Shown here piece by piece: positions 35,218 to 46,805 of a stretch of DNA of 64,000 nucleotides. The DNA lies in the NCBI GenBank assembly GCA_026075535.2, contig AP026549.1, forward strand, positions 5,952,001 through 6,016,000, read 5' to 3'. Position numbers and translations under genes: made by a program. The stretch's first letter is position 1, and every line of letters begins with the position of its first letter. The stretch comes from Tricholoma matsutake (lineage: Eukaryota > Basidiomycota > Agaricomycetes > Agaricales > Tricholomataceae). The notes under the pieces are model-generated. The model saw nothing but the letters and a program-made list of their open reading frames with translations. It was not told the origin of the DNA and did no database searches.

Positions 35218-36039
35218 ATGGGAAAAATACGAGATCTATTTCGATGGCGACCATCCAAAAAACGAAGAACTGCCGCCCAAATATCTGGTCTGCAAAAGGC
35301 TCAGAGTGCAGAAGGTGCGCTCGAGACTTGGGTGCATTTCAGTGCAGAATTTGTCGAAGGCGGTGTAATCAGTGGGACAACCACATCTGAGCGTCGCGTC
35401 GCTTGGATGGAGACCACAAACGACTTGAATGAAGGTGCTCTAGGGGGGTTTCGCAAGGCAGCACGAGATGACGGGAATATGTCACTGTTGTACTACAACG
35501 GGAAAACAATGTATAAGCGCAACAACACCGCGAAGTATATGGAAACACTATTACCTGATGACCGTCGATACGTTCGATCCAAAGCACGCGGTCTTGATTC
35601 CAGCCAGTTGGAACAGGGTAATCGGCAGAAGCAGATCGCATACGACCAAGCCCATGTAGAAAAGAAACATGTTGGTGATGCAGCTCGACAGCAGAAGAAA
35701 GATGCACATGAAGAGATGATGAATAATCTGGTAGTCGTCTTAAACGTCGAGGAGATTCACGAGAAAAATCTCAATGTTGCAGCTATTGATGCTCAGCTAG
35801 ATTGGCACCGTACATGGGGTTCAGAGGCATCATTAATCCCGGTGAAGAGTAAGTGTGGTGTTAAGTTGTCTAGGCTCGAGATATTGCGCGCAGCAGTTAC
35901 CAGGTTCAACGAGAGTGGGCGAAAATTAGAGGACTGTACAAGGGTCAGCGCTGGGAGCGTGGGTGCCGGCGACGTGGCGATGGCTGTCGAGCACAGCGGG
36001 CCAAATCGGGGCGATGATACTGATACCGATATGGAGTAA
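35218..36039 (+). pseudogene. C-terminal fragment of probable transposon-derived agaric protein
   Basis: A long uninterrupted frame (about 273 residues from ATG 35218). The segment TSERRVAWMETTNDLNEGALG, the following MYKRNNTAKYME and a late LDWHR motif resemble the C-terminal part of large multicopy proteins found in agaric genomes and probably of mobile-element origin; I know the pattern but cannot name the domain. The middle is charged and probably helical (DQAHVEKKHVGDAARQQKKDAHEEM). The usual N-terminal several hundred residues are absent upstream, so it is either truncated or a cut-down paralogue. A second open block at 36211-36411, rich in Lys/Arg, could be a further exon. Confidence 0.5.
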
Positions 36040-36411
36040 AGCCTCCGTCATTGCTGATTCGGTCCGAAGTAGGTCCACCCTGACACATGTACAACATATT
36101 TTACCATAATAAGATAGACAGCCTTCCGTTAAGTATGTTCAGCCCTAGAAATGAGCTTAAAGAAGTAGAATTAGGATGAGGCGCAGGTATGCGCCTCCGT
36201 ACATTGTGATTTGCCATCAAAATTGGCTTTAAGCGTATTACGTAATGCGACATTTCTTTGGCAGGGATTGCCCATCACCATTAATGGTGAGATCATTGAT
36301 GCAACTCTGGGTATTCGAGCTATAGAAGGACGTGGTAAGCGTAAGAAGCGTGCAAACGTCCTCTATTCATCGAAGTTTTGGGTCGCGAATAACGGCAGCG
36401 ACGAGGAGTAA

Positions 36412-38203
36412 AATTTTTAAGTGATTTTCGTTAGTGACCGAATCGATGACTAGGGAGCCTTCACTTCATAGAGGATTGTGACATGTGACTGAAGAGTCAG
36501 TCGTATCAGGACAGTATAAGTAACGGTTTGTCCTTGACAGATGGTACGAAATTTTGCTTTTACAATAGCTGATATTTATGTCGAAGGGTGAGGTGAAGTG
36601 GAAGAAAGAGCTATTTAGAGCACATCTGGTTCAATCTATAGAAAGCTTCCGTTTGACGAGCTCCGACTCTCGTCTTCAATGAATGATGTTGCCACTTGAG
36701 TGGTTCCGACGACCAGACGGCCTTCCTATCAGTAGAAAAAGAGAGCTCGACATGATGAAAGCGCTTTTCAGAACATATGCACTAATTTTCGCTGTGCGTC
36801 ACAAGTTCTAGTCAGTTCACCGTCTACCGATTTGCAACTTGATGAAGCGAGCGACGGTTGGACGCAAAAAGTTGATGCCTAATCTGTTGATTAACACAAA
36901 AGGCATGACGTTTGGGAGAGTCCGAAATGTCAACTGGTAATATTACATGGGCGTCCACTGAATTCAAAATGGTACAAGACGAGATCACCGTTGAAGATTG
37001 GCTATTGTAAGGGAAGGTTTCAAGCGTTCACTACCGAGGATAGACTAGGTGCCCGGGCGAGTGGCAATAAAAGCCAGTGTAATTTATCAAGGTTAAGCGG
37101 AAAGTTTAGCATAAATCAGCCATGAAGAGTGATGGATAATCCAGCCGCACATATTCAGATAGCAGGGAAGTTTCCAGCGAAGCCTTCTACCAGGTAACCA
37201 CGGTCTTTGGGTTCCATATACGTCCAATTTTACCTCTCCATCTTGATGAGCCCCAGCCAAAGTCGCCTTCAAGTTCATAGTAGATATAGATAAAAATGAT
37301 CGTGTGTCCGATCAACGGTCGTACTTTTAGTTGTCCAACCCGGTAGTATGACATAGTTTGTTGTCCTAAAAGGCGGACAAGCAGCACTGTTAGGGCAAGG
37401 CTTCGAATGATAAGAAGGTTGTCTGGCAACTTAGGATATGCGACAGATCGCGTAGGGTAGGCAGGCAACCCAGTCAGTTAAACATCTTCTAGACCCTACC
37501 CTAAGCGACGTTTTTTGAACGAGAAGGGCAAGCCAAAGATCATCCTGAAAGTCTGTCGAGGGGCGTAATCCTTCTGCAATCGAATGTGCTAGACGAAATT
37601 ATTTGCCAACAACAAAGGGATTTGACGATAGACGTTTGACTTGCAAAATCGTGTTGGAACTTCAAGGCCATCGGCAAAAGTGCACACATAGTATACTGAC
37701 ACCACCACGAATAGTGGAACTCCGGCAACTTCGTAGCTCCCGTTACATCGCTGCCTACCCTAACCGGTTTTACAGAAAGGCCCTAAGTTAGTAATAGTCG
37801 GCACTGCGAACAGCAACTTACTATGGCATTACTGAGCTTTGTTGCACCTTTCGTGTCAATTTCGTGACCAGATTGCATCAATACCTCACTAGTGAGGCAT
37901 ATACCGCGAGCTATGCATGGGCTATGAAGACAGTGACTTGACGGAAGTGGTCCCAAAATCGCCTGATCATCATGGGTACGGAAAGGTACGGAGTGCTGAA
38001 AAGTGCCCGTACAATCGGAGTTGAACGGGCCCACCGGGTACTAATTCATCGTGGCACTCCTGCTGAACTCCATCGCGTGGGTTTTGTGTTGGTTTTGTGT
38101 GCAATACCCCGCTGAGAGTCTGAAACACAAATGTGAGGCATGGGCTATAAAGCAGTGACCGAGGACAGCGATATCGGCTCCACAACTTGAAACCTTGCGA
38201 ATA
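36412..38203. other. Gene-free interval
   Basis: Only short frames on both strands, none with a recognisable domain. The last few hundred bases are the presumed 5' flank of the nitronate monooxygenase relic. Confidence 0.5.
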
Positions 38204-39560
38204 ATGCCTCGTATTGACACAAAGCTCACAAGACTTCTTGGTACGTCCTGCTCTTCGAGTCCAGCCAAAACCTTGCTGCTTCAACTAAGACTGTAGGAAT
38301 TCGAACTCCAGTCGTAAGTGCCTCTATGGCTTACACAAGTGGAGGTAATTTGTAAACTTCTTTTCTTCAATGTACAAACATGACTCGATAACAAGGTGCC
38401 TTGGCTGCTCAGGTTACTATGGGAGGTGGCTTCGGGTTCCTTGGTAGTGGTAGGCCGCTAATCCATGAATATTTCAATAACTTTCGTCGAATGTTTTGGC
38501 AAGGTTCTGATGACATTGCCAAGTTTAAGTCGGAAGTCAACCTCGCTCGCGATTTGTTGAAGGTGGATAGCCAATCGCCGTTGCCCATTGGTATAGGTTA
38601 TCTGGGCTGGATCCTTGATCAGTTGGATGGGCGAGGGTCTGCCGAAGACTTCCTTTCTGTCGCGCTCGACAATAATGTGCGAGCTGTGTGGTTCGCATAT
38701 GGCACCGATCTCAACAAATGGATCCAATAAATGAGCATAACCCGGGGGCAACCATGATCTTCGTCTAAGTAACCTCTGTCGAGGAAGCACTTGTTGCCAT
38801 CAACGATTGGAAAGTTGATGTACTTAGTTGTTGCGCAAGGTTAAAGAAAGAGCTTGCATTTCATGCATAAATTTTTACCTAACTTCACAATATAGGAGTC
38901 GAGGGTGCTAACTCGGCATCGCCTGTTCTGACTTTGGTATCGGCAATCCTCTCCGTGGCTCCTGAAAATAGCCCTCCGATCCTTGCTGCAGGGGGCTTGG
39001 TAAACGGCGGTCATCTTGCTGCCCTTCTTACACTGGGTGCTTCAGGAGCTGTATTTGGAACCCGCTTTTTGCTCTCCCCGGAAAGTTTATATACAGACGC
39101 CCAGCGCAGAGCACTTCTGGCTGCCAGCTCTTCTTCTTCAATACGCACCATGGCTTTCGATCATGCCCGAGGCACAACAGGCTGGCCTCCAGGAATAGAT
39201 GGTAGAGCATTGCGCAACAGTCCGTGTTTATATATCGATTCTGCTGGAATGAATAACTCTGATTGTTTATTTCGTGTCCAGGCACTGTTGAAGATTTTGA
39301 AAAAGGGGTGGATATTGAAACTTTGCGCAGTAGGTACGTTGAAGGCGTACGAAAGGGAGATACAGACCGAATCGTGGTATGGGGTGGAGCGGGCGTTGGC
39401 TTGATGAACAAAATACAACCTGCTAAGGTGAGTCTATCGATTTGGCTATACATCAGAGAAACCATGTGAAACTAATGTCAAACAACAGGAAATCGTGGAA
39501 GAAATAGAGCATGAGTGTATTGAAAGGTTGACCTGTGCAAGTGATGTTACAGGAATGTGA
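38204..39560 (+). pseudogene. Nitronate monooxygenase (2-nitropropane dioxygenase-like), broken
   Basis: These FMN enzymes oxidise alkyl nitronates. Recognisable exons: 38204-38240, 38297-38344, 38396-38727, a decayed middle, then about 38895-39218 and two last exons ending at 39560. Intact pieces include PVVSASMAYTSG, GGGFGFLGSG, PIGIGYLGW, TLGASGAVFGTRFLLSPES and VVWGGAGVG. After NKWIQ the frame meets TAA (38728); the following FVQVTSVEEALVA-like segment reads FV-stop-VTSVEEALVA, again TAA where CAA is expected, with frame changes between. The junction that should carry the conserved GGHG active-site loop reads GVEGANSASP, so the loop is missing. The flanking introns are still well formed, which suggests recent inactivation. 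Confidence 0.8.
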
Positions 39561-39940
39561 ATTACATAGTTAGCACTCGATTTCGCAATGATTTCCCCCT
39601 AATCCTGTTGGTATATATATATATATTGCTCACTGGTGAACAGATCTGTATCTGGTAAGGGTTAACGTGAGGTGATCTCTGTACGACTGCTCTTCTTGTA
39701 CGAGAAGTACTATATGGGCTTGTCCCTGACACTGTAGCCAGTACAATTCTAGTCATATAGAACGTCGCGTGTCCCGAAGCTACTGCGACAGAGCGCCTTC
39801 GGATTTATTTATGTGGACGCAGTGTCTGAACCGGAACACCGGGCCGACACCATATTTACCTGTAGTCAGACTTCCAAATAATATTGACACGTTCAACTTT
39901 CATCTGCATCGACAACAGTCCTTCGCCCCTAGCTCGCCCG

Positions 39941-40820
39941 ATGCTCAGTGAAGAACTGAAAAACTTTCGAAGGCTCGGTTTTCGCCATGTATGTTGTTCC
40001 AATGGGTATATGGCTTATAACAAAATTCTCAGTTCTAAAAACAGGCTCTTCTCCAAGCCCTTAACTTTGCCTCTGTGATCGCCTCAGGTCTGATGATCTG
40101 GAAAGGTCTCGGGCTTATCACAAATACTGAATCCCCAATTGTCGTTGTACTTAGGTCCGTGCCTTACATTACATTTCATCCATCAGTGTCCTGATAAGTA
40201 GTTCCTCCTCAGTGGTTCAATGGAACCTGCCTTTTACCGTGGCGACCTCTTGTTCCTCACGAATCCTGCCTCTGAACATTACCGAACAGGCGATATAACA
40301 GTGTACAAGATTCCTGGAGCAGATATACCCATCGTTCACCGTGTTTTAGAGACTCATGACGTTCCATCAAAAGCTAAACCGTCGGGGTATGTTCATCTCG
40401 GTTCATTGATTGTCTGTATCATGAATATCGTTTTCTTGTATAGACTAGAGGCAGGACAGCCTCTGAATCAGTTGTTATTAACGAAAGGCGACAATAACCA
40501 TGTAGATGATGTTGAGCTGTACCAAGGCTTAGATTGGTTAGAGAGGAAACATATCGTTGGCACAGTTCGCGGGTGAGTTGGAATTCAATAGACATATTGC
40601 CAACTGCTTATCCAACTCTCGTTCGCCCTTTGAGGTTTCTGCCTTATGTGGGATACGTCACAATTGCAATGGTTAGTCTCTTGATCTCTGGACTCTCCTA
40701 GTCTATGTAACCCTTCTTGGTTTCTATGCTTACGTCTCCTATAAACAGAATGACTTCCCACAGCTAAAATATGCCCTTCTTGGCGGCCTGGGACTTCTTG
40801 CCCTCATACAACGCGAATGA
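39941..40820 (+). CDS. SEC11: Signal peptidase complex catalytic subunit
   Basis: SEC11 cleaves signal peptides on the lumenal side of the ER. Exons 39941-39988, 40045-40154, 40213-40386, 40444-40572, 40635-40671 and 40749-40820 join in phase (introns 56-77 bp) to 189 residues. A single N-terminal membrane segment ([19 protein letters not shown]) precedes the type I signal peptidase box SGSMEPAF with catalytic Ser55, then GDITVYK, PIVHRV with the catalytic His (about 95), and TKGDNN with the Asp. A C-terminal hydrophobic segment ([13 protein letters not shown]) ends the protein. The first Ser of SGSM is split by an intron. Confidence 0.92.
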
Positions 40821-41425
40821 GCGCTTTTTTTTATCAGGGTGGAAAGCAAATTGTCTAGTATGCATTGTATGTCATCGCTGCACTCGCAACTTCAAGAGCT
40901 CTGCTAAACAGAAAACGAAAGCCACGAGCCGTATTTCAGAACAAAGGGAATATTCAATACGAGCGAATATTTTAACATTGCACCCGACATTCAGGTTGGA
41001 TTCCAACGGTTCGCTCTAGCATGTATCCTGTAACTTTATTGGAAGAATACAATTCCTTGATCTGAACTTTGGATCACGCATCATCCTAATTCTTTGATTG
41101 CGGCGGAGACGTTGACGTTTGCTGTAACCTTGCTAATAGATCAGTAAGGTTACTTAAGAACCTTGTCCACTGGCAGTCAAGCGACAGATCAGCACGATCC
41201 AAAAATCGCTTTCTTTGGTGTATGAGCACTTCCCCGAGTGGATCATCGTGAATGGCGTGCCGAGGAGTATAGTTTGCCAGCACCGTACATGGCGATACTG
41301 ATGTTGGGCGTTAAAGTTGCGTGTCGTGTGCATAGTTCTACGAGTTGCCGAAAGCGGAGCCTAATTATCCTGTGTCGTGTTCTACAGCTTCTATATACGT
41401 AGCTCTTTCAACTTTGTTCTGAACT
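40821..41425. other. Intergenic, SEC11 to STAND gene
   Basis: No gene supported; a 65-residue minus frame (41283-41086) has no recognisable features. Confidence 0.4.
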
Positions 41426-44400
41426 ATGCCGAAATTCATACCTTCAGTGCTCAAGAGGCTGGTAAAGCCTAGATCCCCAGGATCGCAGCCGAACTCCAGT
41501 CTGGTCCAGCAACAGTCTTCGAGGATCCCGATTCCGAATCCTACCGCATCTCTTGCGAGACACCTTCTCACAGACCGGCCTGAGATGGAGGCAGGATCGT
41601 ACAACCCTGCTACCTCAGTGGAAGCTCCAGCTTCGAATGCCATTCAGTCTCGTTCGGAAACTGCCCCTACGAGCCCTTCCGTGGCGAAAGATACAGCTGT
41701 TAACGCGCTAAAGCTATTACTCAAGATCTCGAGCGATATTCCTGGGCCAGGCGTTAAAGTTGCATTGTTGGGACTGTTGACAGTCATTGAAAGAGTTCAA
41801 GTACATTGGTGAAGTATCTGATAGTTGTGGACCCTGATCTAATGAGATGATCGCTCAGGAAACTTCGGACAATATTCAGGGGTTCGGAACCCTAGCCACG
41901 CAGATGAAAGATCTCCAACCTATCTTCTCAAAGGTGAAGGAGATGGAAATCGCAGGAGCTAGTGTGGACATAGTCGATTTTCTCGGGAAGCTGGAAGTGT
42001 GCGTGTCTGGAGACATTCATTGATTGATATCCCTGATATATTTCTCTGTTAGCGAAATCAAACGCCTGACCGCCGAGATAGACCAATCGAGATCTCGTGG
42101 AACATTAGTCCGGTTTTTCAATAGCACCAATGATGCATCTTCACTGAAAGGCCATAATGACAACCTGGATCGAATTATCAATGAGGCTAATGTGAGTTGA
42201 TTGGTCATTGCTTTTATAGTGGCTGCTAACTATCCCTTGTTACAATGATAAAGCTTGTTGTCACTATTGATACCCTCGTAGAAGTCCGTGGTGTCCGGGA
42301 CCTTACATGGTGCACTACTCTGACCATATACCATCAAAATCTGACATTATTTGCAGTTACACCAAGTTCAAGATACCATTGTCACCACAGGTCAATATCT
42401 TCTTGTTTTGAAGCTCTTCTTCCTCGAAGTCTCATTATGATAACATGAGCAAAGCTAATAAGTCATCTGTTATCCAGCTGATGAACAAAAGAAAATATTT
42501 TCTTGGTTGTCTGTATCTGTGACAGTGCCCAACAACAACTATGATGGTGCACTTGAGAAATGCCTTGAGGATACAACATTCTGGATCTTCAAGGAAGCCT
42601 TTTTTGCGAAATGGAAGCAGGATTCAGATTCAGTTCTCCAATTAATTGGGAAGTGTGAGTCATGAGAACCCTGATATTCTGATGGTTTGTTGATGATAAT
42701 CTAGCAGGAAGTGGCAAGACAGTATTATGGTATGTATATCCACTGAACTGACAAGAAGGTCCATGATTATATGAATTCCAGTGCATCAATCATCAAGTCT
42801 ATTGTTCAGAGTGACAATACTGCTTGCACATATTTCTTTTTTGACAGCAGAGATGCACAAGCATCGCTACAATCGTATGATAGCCTCCTTCGCTCTATTG
42901 CTTATCAGTTGTGTGTCCATCTTGACACATTACCTGGCATATTGGTGACAGGTTACAAGAATTGTGGTTCTGGCACCACTTTGCGTTCAAGGGATATTGT
43001 CCAGAAGATTTGCAGCTCTGCACTTCAACAGTTACCAGAGACCTTTATTATCATTGATGCACTGGATGAATGCAGTGAAATCAGCCAGGTAGCTGCATGG
43101 CTAAAGAAGTTGTTGACTGCAGGAGGGGGGAGATTGCATGTGTTGGTAACTAGCAGGGACAAGCCTGATATTACTGACCAGCTTTCAAGGATTCCCCAGA
43201 AACAAGCTGTCCATCTTGATGACTTTACCAATGCTGATATAAAGCTGTATATTGACTCAAGGATGAAAGATTCTCAGCAGCTGGCATTGTGGAGTGAAGA
43301 AATCCAAACAAATATTAGGGAGTCTTTGCTTGCTGGTGCTGGTGGAATGTAACTGAAGCTCATTATTATTCCAGAGTCATATGCTAAGTTTTATCTGTGT
43401 CTATAGGTTCCGATGGGTGGCAATGCAGCTCAGTGCATTGAATGATTGCAACAGTCCTGATGAGGTCACAACACAATTAAAAAATCTGCCTGCAGATCTT
43501 GATCAAGCATATCAGCAATTTTTTGCCAAGCTTAATCCTCAACACCATGACATGGTTCTAACCATTATGCAATGGCTTGCTTTTCCCAAAGAACCACTTA
43601 CAGTTGAGGAGATTTGTGAAGCTGTGGCAATTGTTAGGGTTGAAGACCAACACCCTAAATTTCTGCCAGGAAAAAAGTGGAATCTGGTATCAGTACAACG
43701 ACTATGTGCTGATCTTGTGACAGTCACCAATGGTAACACATGTCTCAATACTTATTTCAAAAGAAATGCTTACAGAGATGATAGGGGAAATAAAATTGGC
43801 ACATTTCACAGTGAAAGAATATCTTATTGCAGTACAGGCCAAGTTCAGTGAGGGGGATGCTAGCTGCCTTATTGCTGAATCTTGTCTTGGATACCTGTTG
43901 CAATTCACTGCACATGGAACTCTGAATCATGAAAATATCAATAACTTCCAGCTTGCTCATTATGCTGCAAAGCATTGGGTTGATCATGCCAGAGATGCAG
44001 AACAAAATGACAGGGAGTCAGCAGTGATGAGGACATTGATGGAAGATCTTTTTGAGCCCAATGGAGCACCATTTGTTACATGGATACAACTTTGGAATCC
44101 AGACAGTCCATGGAGACAGATTGCTTTCCCATTATATTATGCATCACTGCTTGGTCTGTTTTATCAAGTTCAAAGACTGATAGAGAAGGGGACAGATGTC
44201 AATGAACAAGGAGGGAGATATGGCAATGCACTCCATGCTGCAACAAAGAATGGAAAACAGGAGATTGTCAAGTTGCTGATAGAGAAGGGGGCAAATGTCA
44301 ATGTACAAGGAGGGGAATATAGTAATGCACTCCAGACTGCATCATGGAATGGAAATCAGGAGATTGTCAAGTTGCTGATAGAGAAGGGGGCAGATGCCAA

Positions 44401-45238
44401 TGCACAAGGAGGGGAATATGGCAATGCACTCCATGCTGCAACATGGAATGGAAAACAGGAGATTGTCAAGTTGCTGATAGAGAAGGGGGCAAATGTCAAT
44501 GCACAAGGAGGAGAATATGGCAATGCACTCCAGGCTGCATCATGGAATGGAAAACAGGAGATTGTCAAATTGCTGATAGAGAAGGGGGCAAATGTCAATG
44601 CACAAGGAGGGGAATCTGGCTATGCACTCCAGACTGCATCATGGAATGGAAAACAGGAGATTGTCAAGTTGCTGATAGAGAAGGGGGCAAATGTCAATGC
44701 ACAAGGAGAGTTCTTTGGCAATGCACTCCATGCTGCAACATCGAATGGAAAACAGGAGATTGTCAAGTTGCTGATAGAGAAGGGGGCAGATGTCAATGCA
44801 CAAGGAGGGAAATATGGCAATGCACTCCAGGCTGCATCATGGAATGGAAAACAGGAGATTGTCAAGTTGCTGATAGAGAAGGGGGCAAATGTCAATGCAC
44901 AAGGAGGGGAATATGGCAATGCACTCCAGGCTGCTGCATCATATAATGGAAATCAGGAGATTGTCAAGTTGCTGGTAGAGAAGGGGGCAAATGTCAATGC
45001 ACAAGGAGGAAAATATGGCAATGCACTCCAGGCTGCATCATCGAATGGAAATCAGGAGATTGTCAAGCTGCTGATAGAGAAGGGGGCAGATGTCAATGCA
45101 CAAGGAAGGGAATATGGCAGTGCACTCCAGGCTGCATCATATAATGGAAATCAGGAGATTGTCAAGTTGCTAATAGAGAAGGGGGCAAATATCAAAGCAC
45201 AAGGAGGGGAATATGGCAATGCACTCCAAGCTGCATGA
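41426..45238 (+). CDS. STAND/NLR-type protein: NACHT plus ankyrin repeats
   Basis: Fungal STAND ATPases act as nucleotide-switch sensors in self/non-self responses. Exons: 41426-41800, 41859-41998, 42053-42191, 42254-42283, 42357-42390, 42478-42654, 42705-42729, 42782-43348, 43407-43732, 43776-45238; total 1091 residues in phase. The N-terminal 240 residues are helical without a named domain. The NACHT core has Walker A GSGKT (300-304), Walker B FIIIDALDEC (about 393-402) and LVTSRDKPD, followed by a winged-helix-like region (TIMQWLAFPKEPLTVEEICEAV) and LAHFTVKEYL. From about 745 on come one divergent and ten near-identical 33-residue ankyrin repeats (GNALQAASWNGKQEIVKLLIEKGANVNAQG type); the stop falls inside an eleventh. 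Exons 4 and 5 are short and least certain. Confidence 0.85.
44202..45237 (+). repeat. Tandem 99-bp coding repeat (ankyrin)
   Basis: About ten and a half copies of a 99-bp unit (one copy 102 bp) lie head to tail inside the last exon of the STAND gene. Words such as CAGGAGATTGTCAAGTTGCTGATAG and GAGAAGGGGGCA recur with only scattered changes, some of which (aaa/aat, Lys/Asn; tgg/tcg/tat) are shared between non-adjacent copies. Confidence 0.9.
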
Positions 45239-46249
45239 TTGTAAGAGAATTTGTATACACTTCTTATTACATCTGTTACACTCCTTTATTTAGTTTATAG
45301 GTGATATTGCATAAGGGAGATCTTTTACCTTACACCTTACACCTGGCAATACCATTTTGAGCTCTGGATGATAACATTTCTGCCTCCAAGGTACAGTTTG
45401 AGATTCTGTGTCCCTTTTAGATACTGTATGAGGTGAATTGCTGCATTCCAGTGTTTGAAGGAATAACTGTTGAGATATTGTGAGAGTTGTTGAACTGCAT
45501 AAGAAATATACTGTTGCTATGCAGGTAATGGGCCACCTAAGGACATCTTGCCCCTCGAGCACAGAGGGGAAGCCTCTCACTTTGATTACACATGCTCAAA
45601 CAGTGGACAGGGGAGTTGGAGGATGTATGTTGCACCTGTAGTTGGTCCATGTTATATTTGTTGTTCTGGAGCAGTTTTGATCGTGGCCCATCCAAAATGA
45701 TAAAAGCCTCAGAAGTGGGCTACTTGCCCTGAAACATGGAAAATAACAAAGATGATGGAAGTTTTTGGATATCAGAGAAAGCCCTGGCCTGTATGAACAA
45801 ATTCCAGTATCTAACTCCCTGAAATTCTATGTTGAACACTAGTTATGGGGGAAACCAGAACCAGTGGGCTGGATATTACCAATTTCATCAATTTTACCCC
45901 AAATAGCTCCAGGTTTGGGAACATCTCATCAAGGTGCTATTTTGACATTACAGGAATGAAGATTAGTACATTGGCTACTTATTTAACCACCCATATTCTC
46001 TTAGTTCAGCTTTAAACAGTGGATGGCCCATCACCTTAGGTGGCCCACTTCCTGAACCTTGACAGTATGGGTGGAAAGAGATGGCCAAGTGAAGAGACAA
46101 CTGACTAGGTGGTGATAAGGAAGTTGAGAGTGTCATAGCTGTCTGGAGACAGGACCTGTTTGTTAGGGCATTGATGTCAGGGCAACCTTATGCTCAGTGC
46201 TTTGAGCATGACACTTGCAAGAGACAACCAAAGCTGTATTAGTAGTACT
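45239..46249. other. CpG-poor non-coding interval
   Basis: No gene seen. The sequence is nearly free of CpG, like the decayed repeats around it. Its repeat family is not recognised. Confidence 0.5.
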
Positions 46250-46734
46250 TGTTATGAAACAACAACATTACATAATAGAATTTTCATTTTATTATGCTAT
46301 ATCAAATTATGCTCAATAGTGCTACCTTATGTGCACACATGAGGCATGAGAATTTTATTTCACACACATTGATATGTATGTGCAAATATGTACATGTTGG
46401 TAGCAACAATGTACAATATATGTAACATAGTATATAAATGAAATATACACCTAGGGGAGTACTTTACACTCCCCCACCTAACCCAAATGGAACACTTGGA
46501 TTCCTAGGACTCCATTTGGACTGAGCTAGGAAATTTACTGGCAGAAAAGCCAGCCAAATTTCCATTCTGAGTCTGAGCTGAGTCCAAGTTCAGTCCACGC
46601 AGAATCCTAGCAGAGAGCTAGGACTCGGAATTTCCAGTTAGGAATCCATCTGGACTCCGCATGGAATTACACAGAATGCTAGGACAAGAAAGAGCAGTCT
46701 GAGCCCTACTACATTTAATAGTAAAATAATTGTC

Positions 46735-46805
46735 ATGAGCAAGAATTGAACACTCGACCCCTTGGTCCTAAGTAATGCAGCACTTAACCATTACACCACA
46801 GAGCC
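46735..46805 (-). other. tRNA-like module, left end of element 1
   Basis: Read on the minus strand it begins GGCTCTGTGGTGTAATGG, with TGGTGTAATGG fitting a pol III A box, and ends with GTGTTCAATTCTTGC, whose GTTCAATTC fits the B box (GWTCRANNC). Spacing between boxes (about 40 bp) suits a tRNA gene, but the acceptor stem is not closed, so it is a tRNA-derived remnant rather than a working tRNA. Transcription would run leftward, toward the element's left terminus. Confidence 0.6.

Noticed and set aside
44344..44946. 200-residue Cys/Trp-rich frame (repeats of CTRR.IWQCTP) as a secreted repeat protein
   Set aside because: It is an alternative frame of the 99-bp ankyrin repeat; periodic repeats give periodic shadow frames.
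46735..46805. A functional tRNA gene
   Set aside because: A and B boxes fit but the acceptor stem and anticodon arm do not close by eye; called tRNA-like only.
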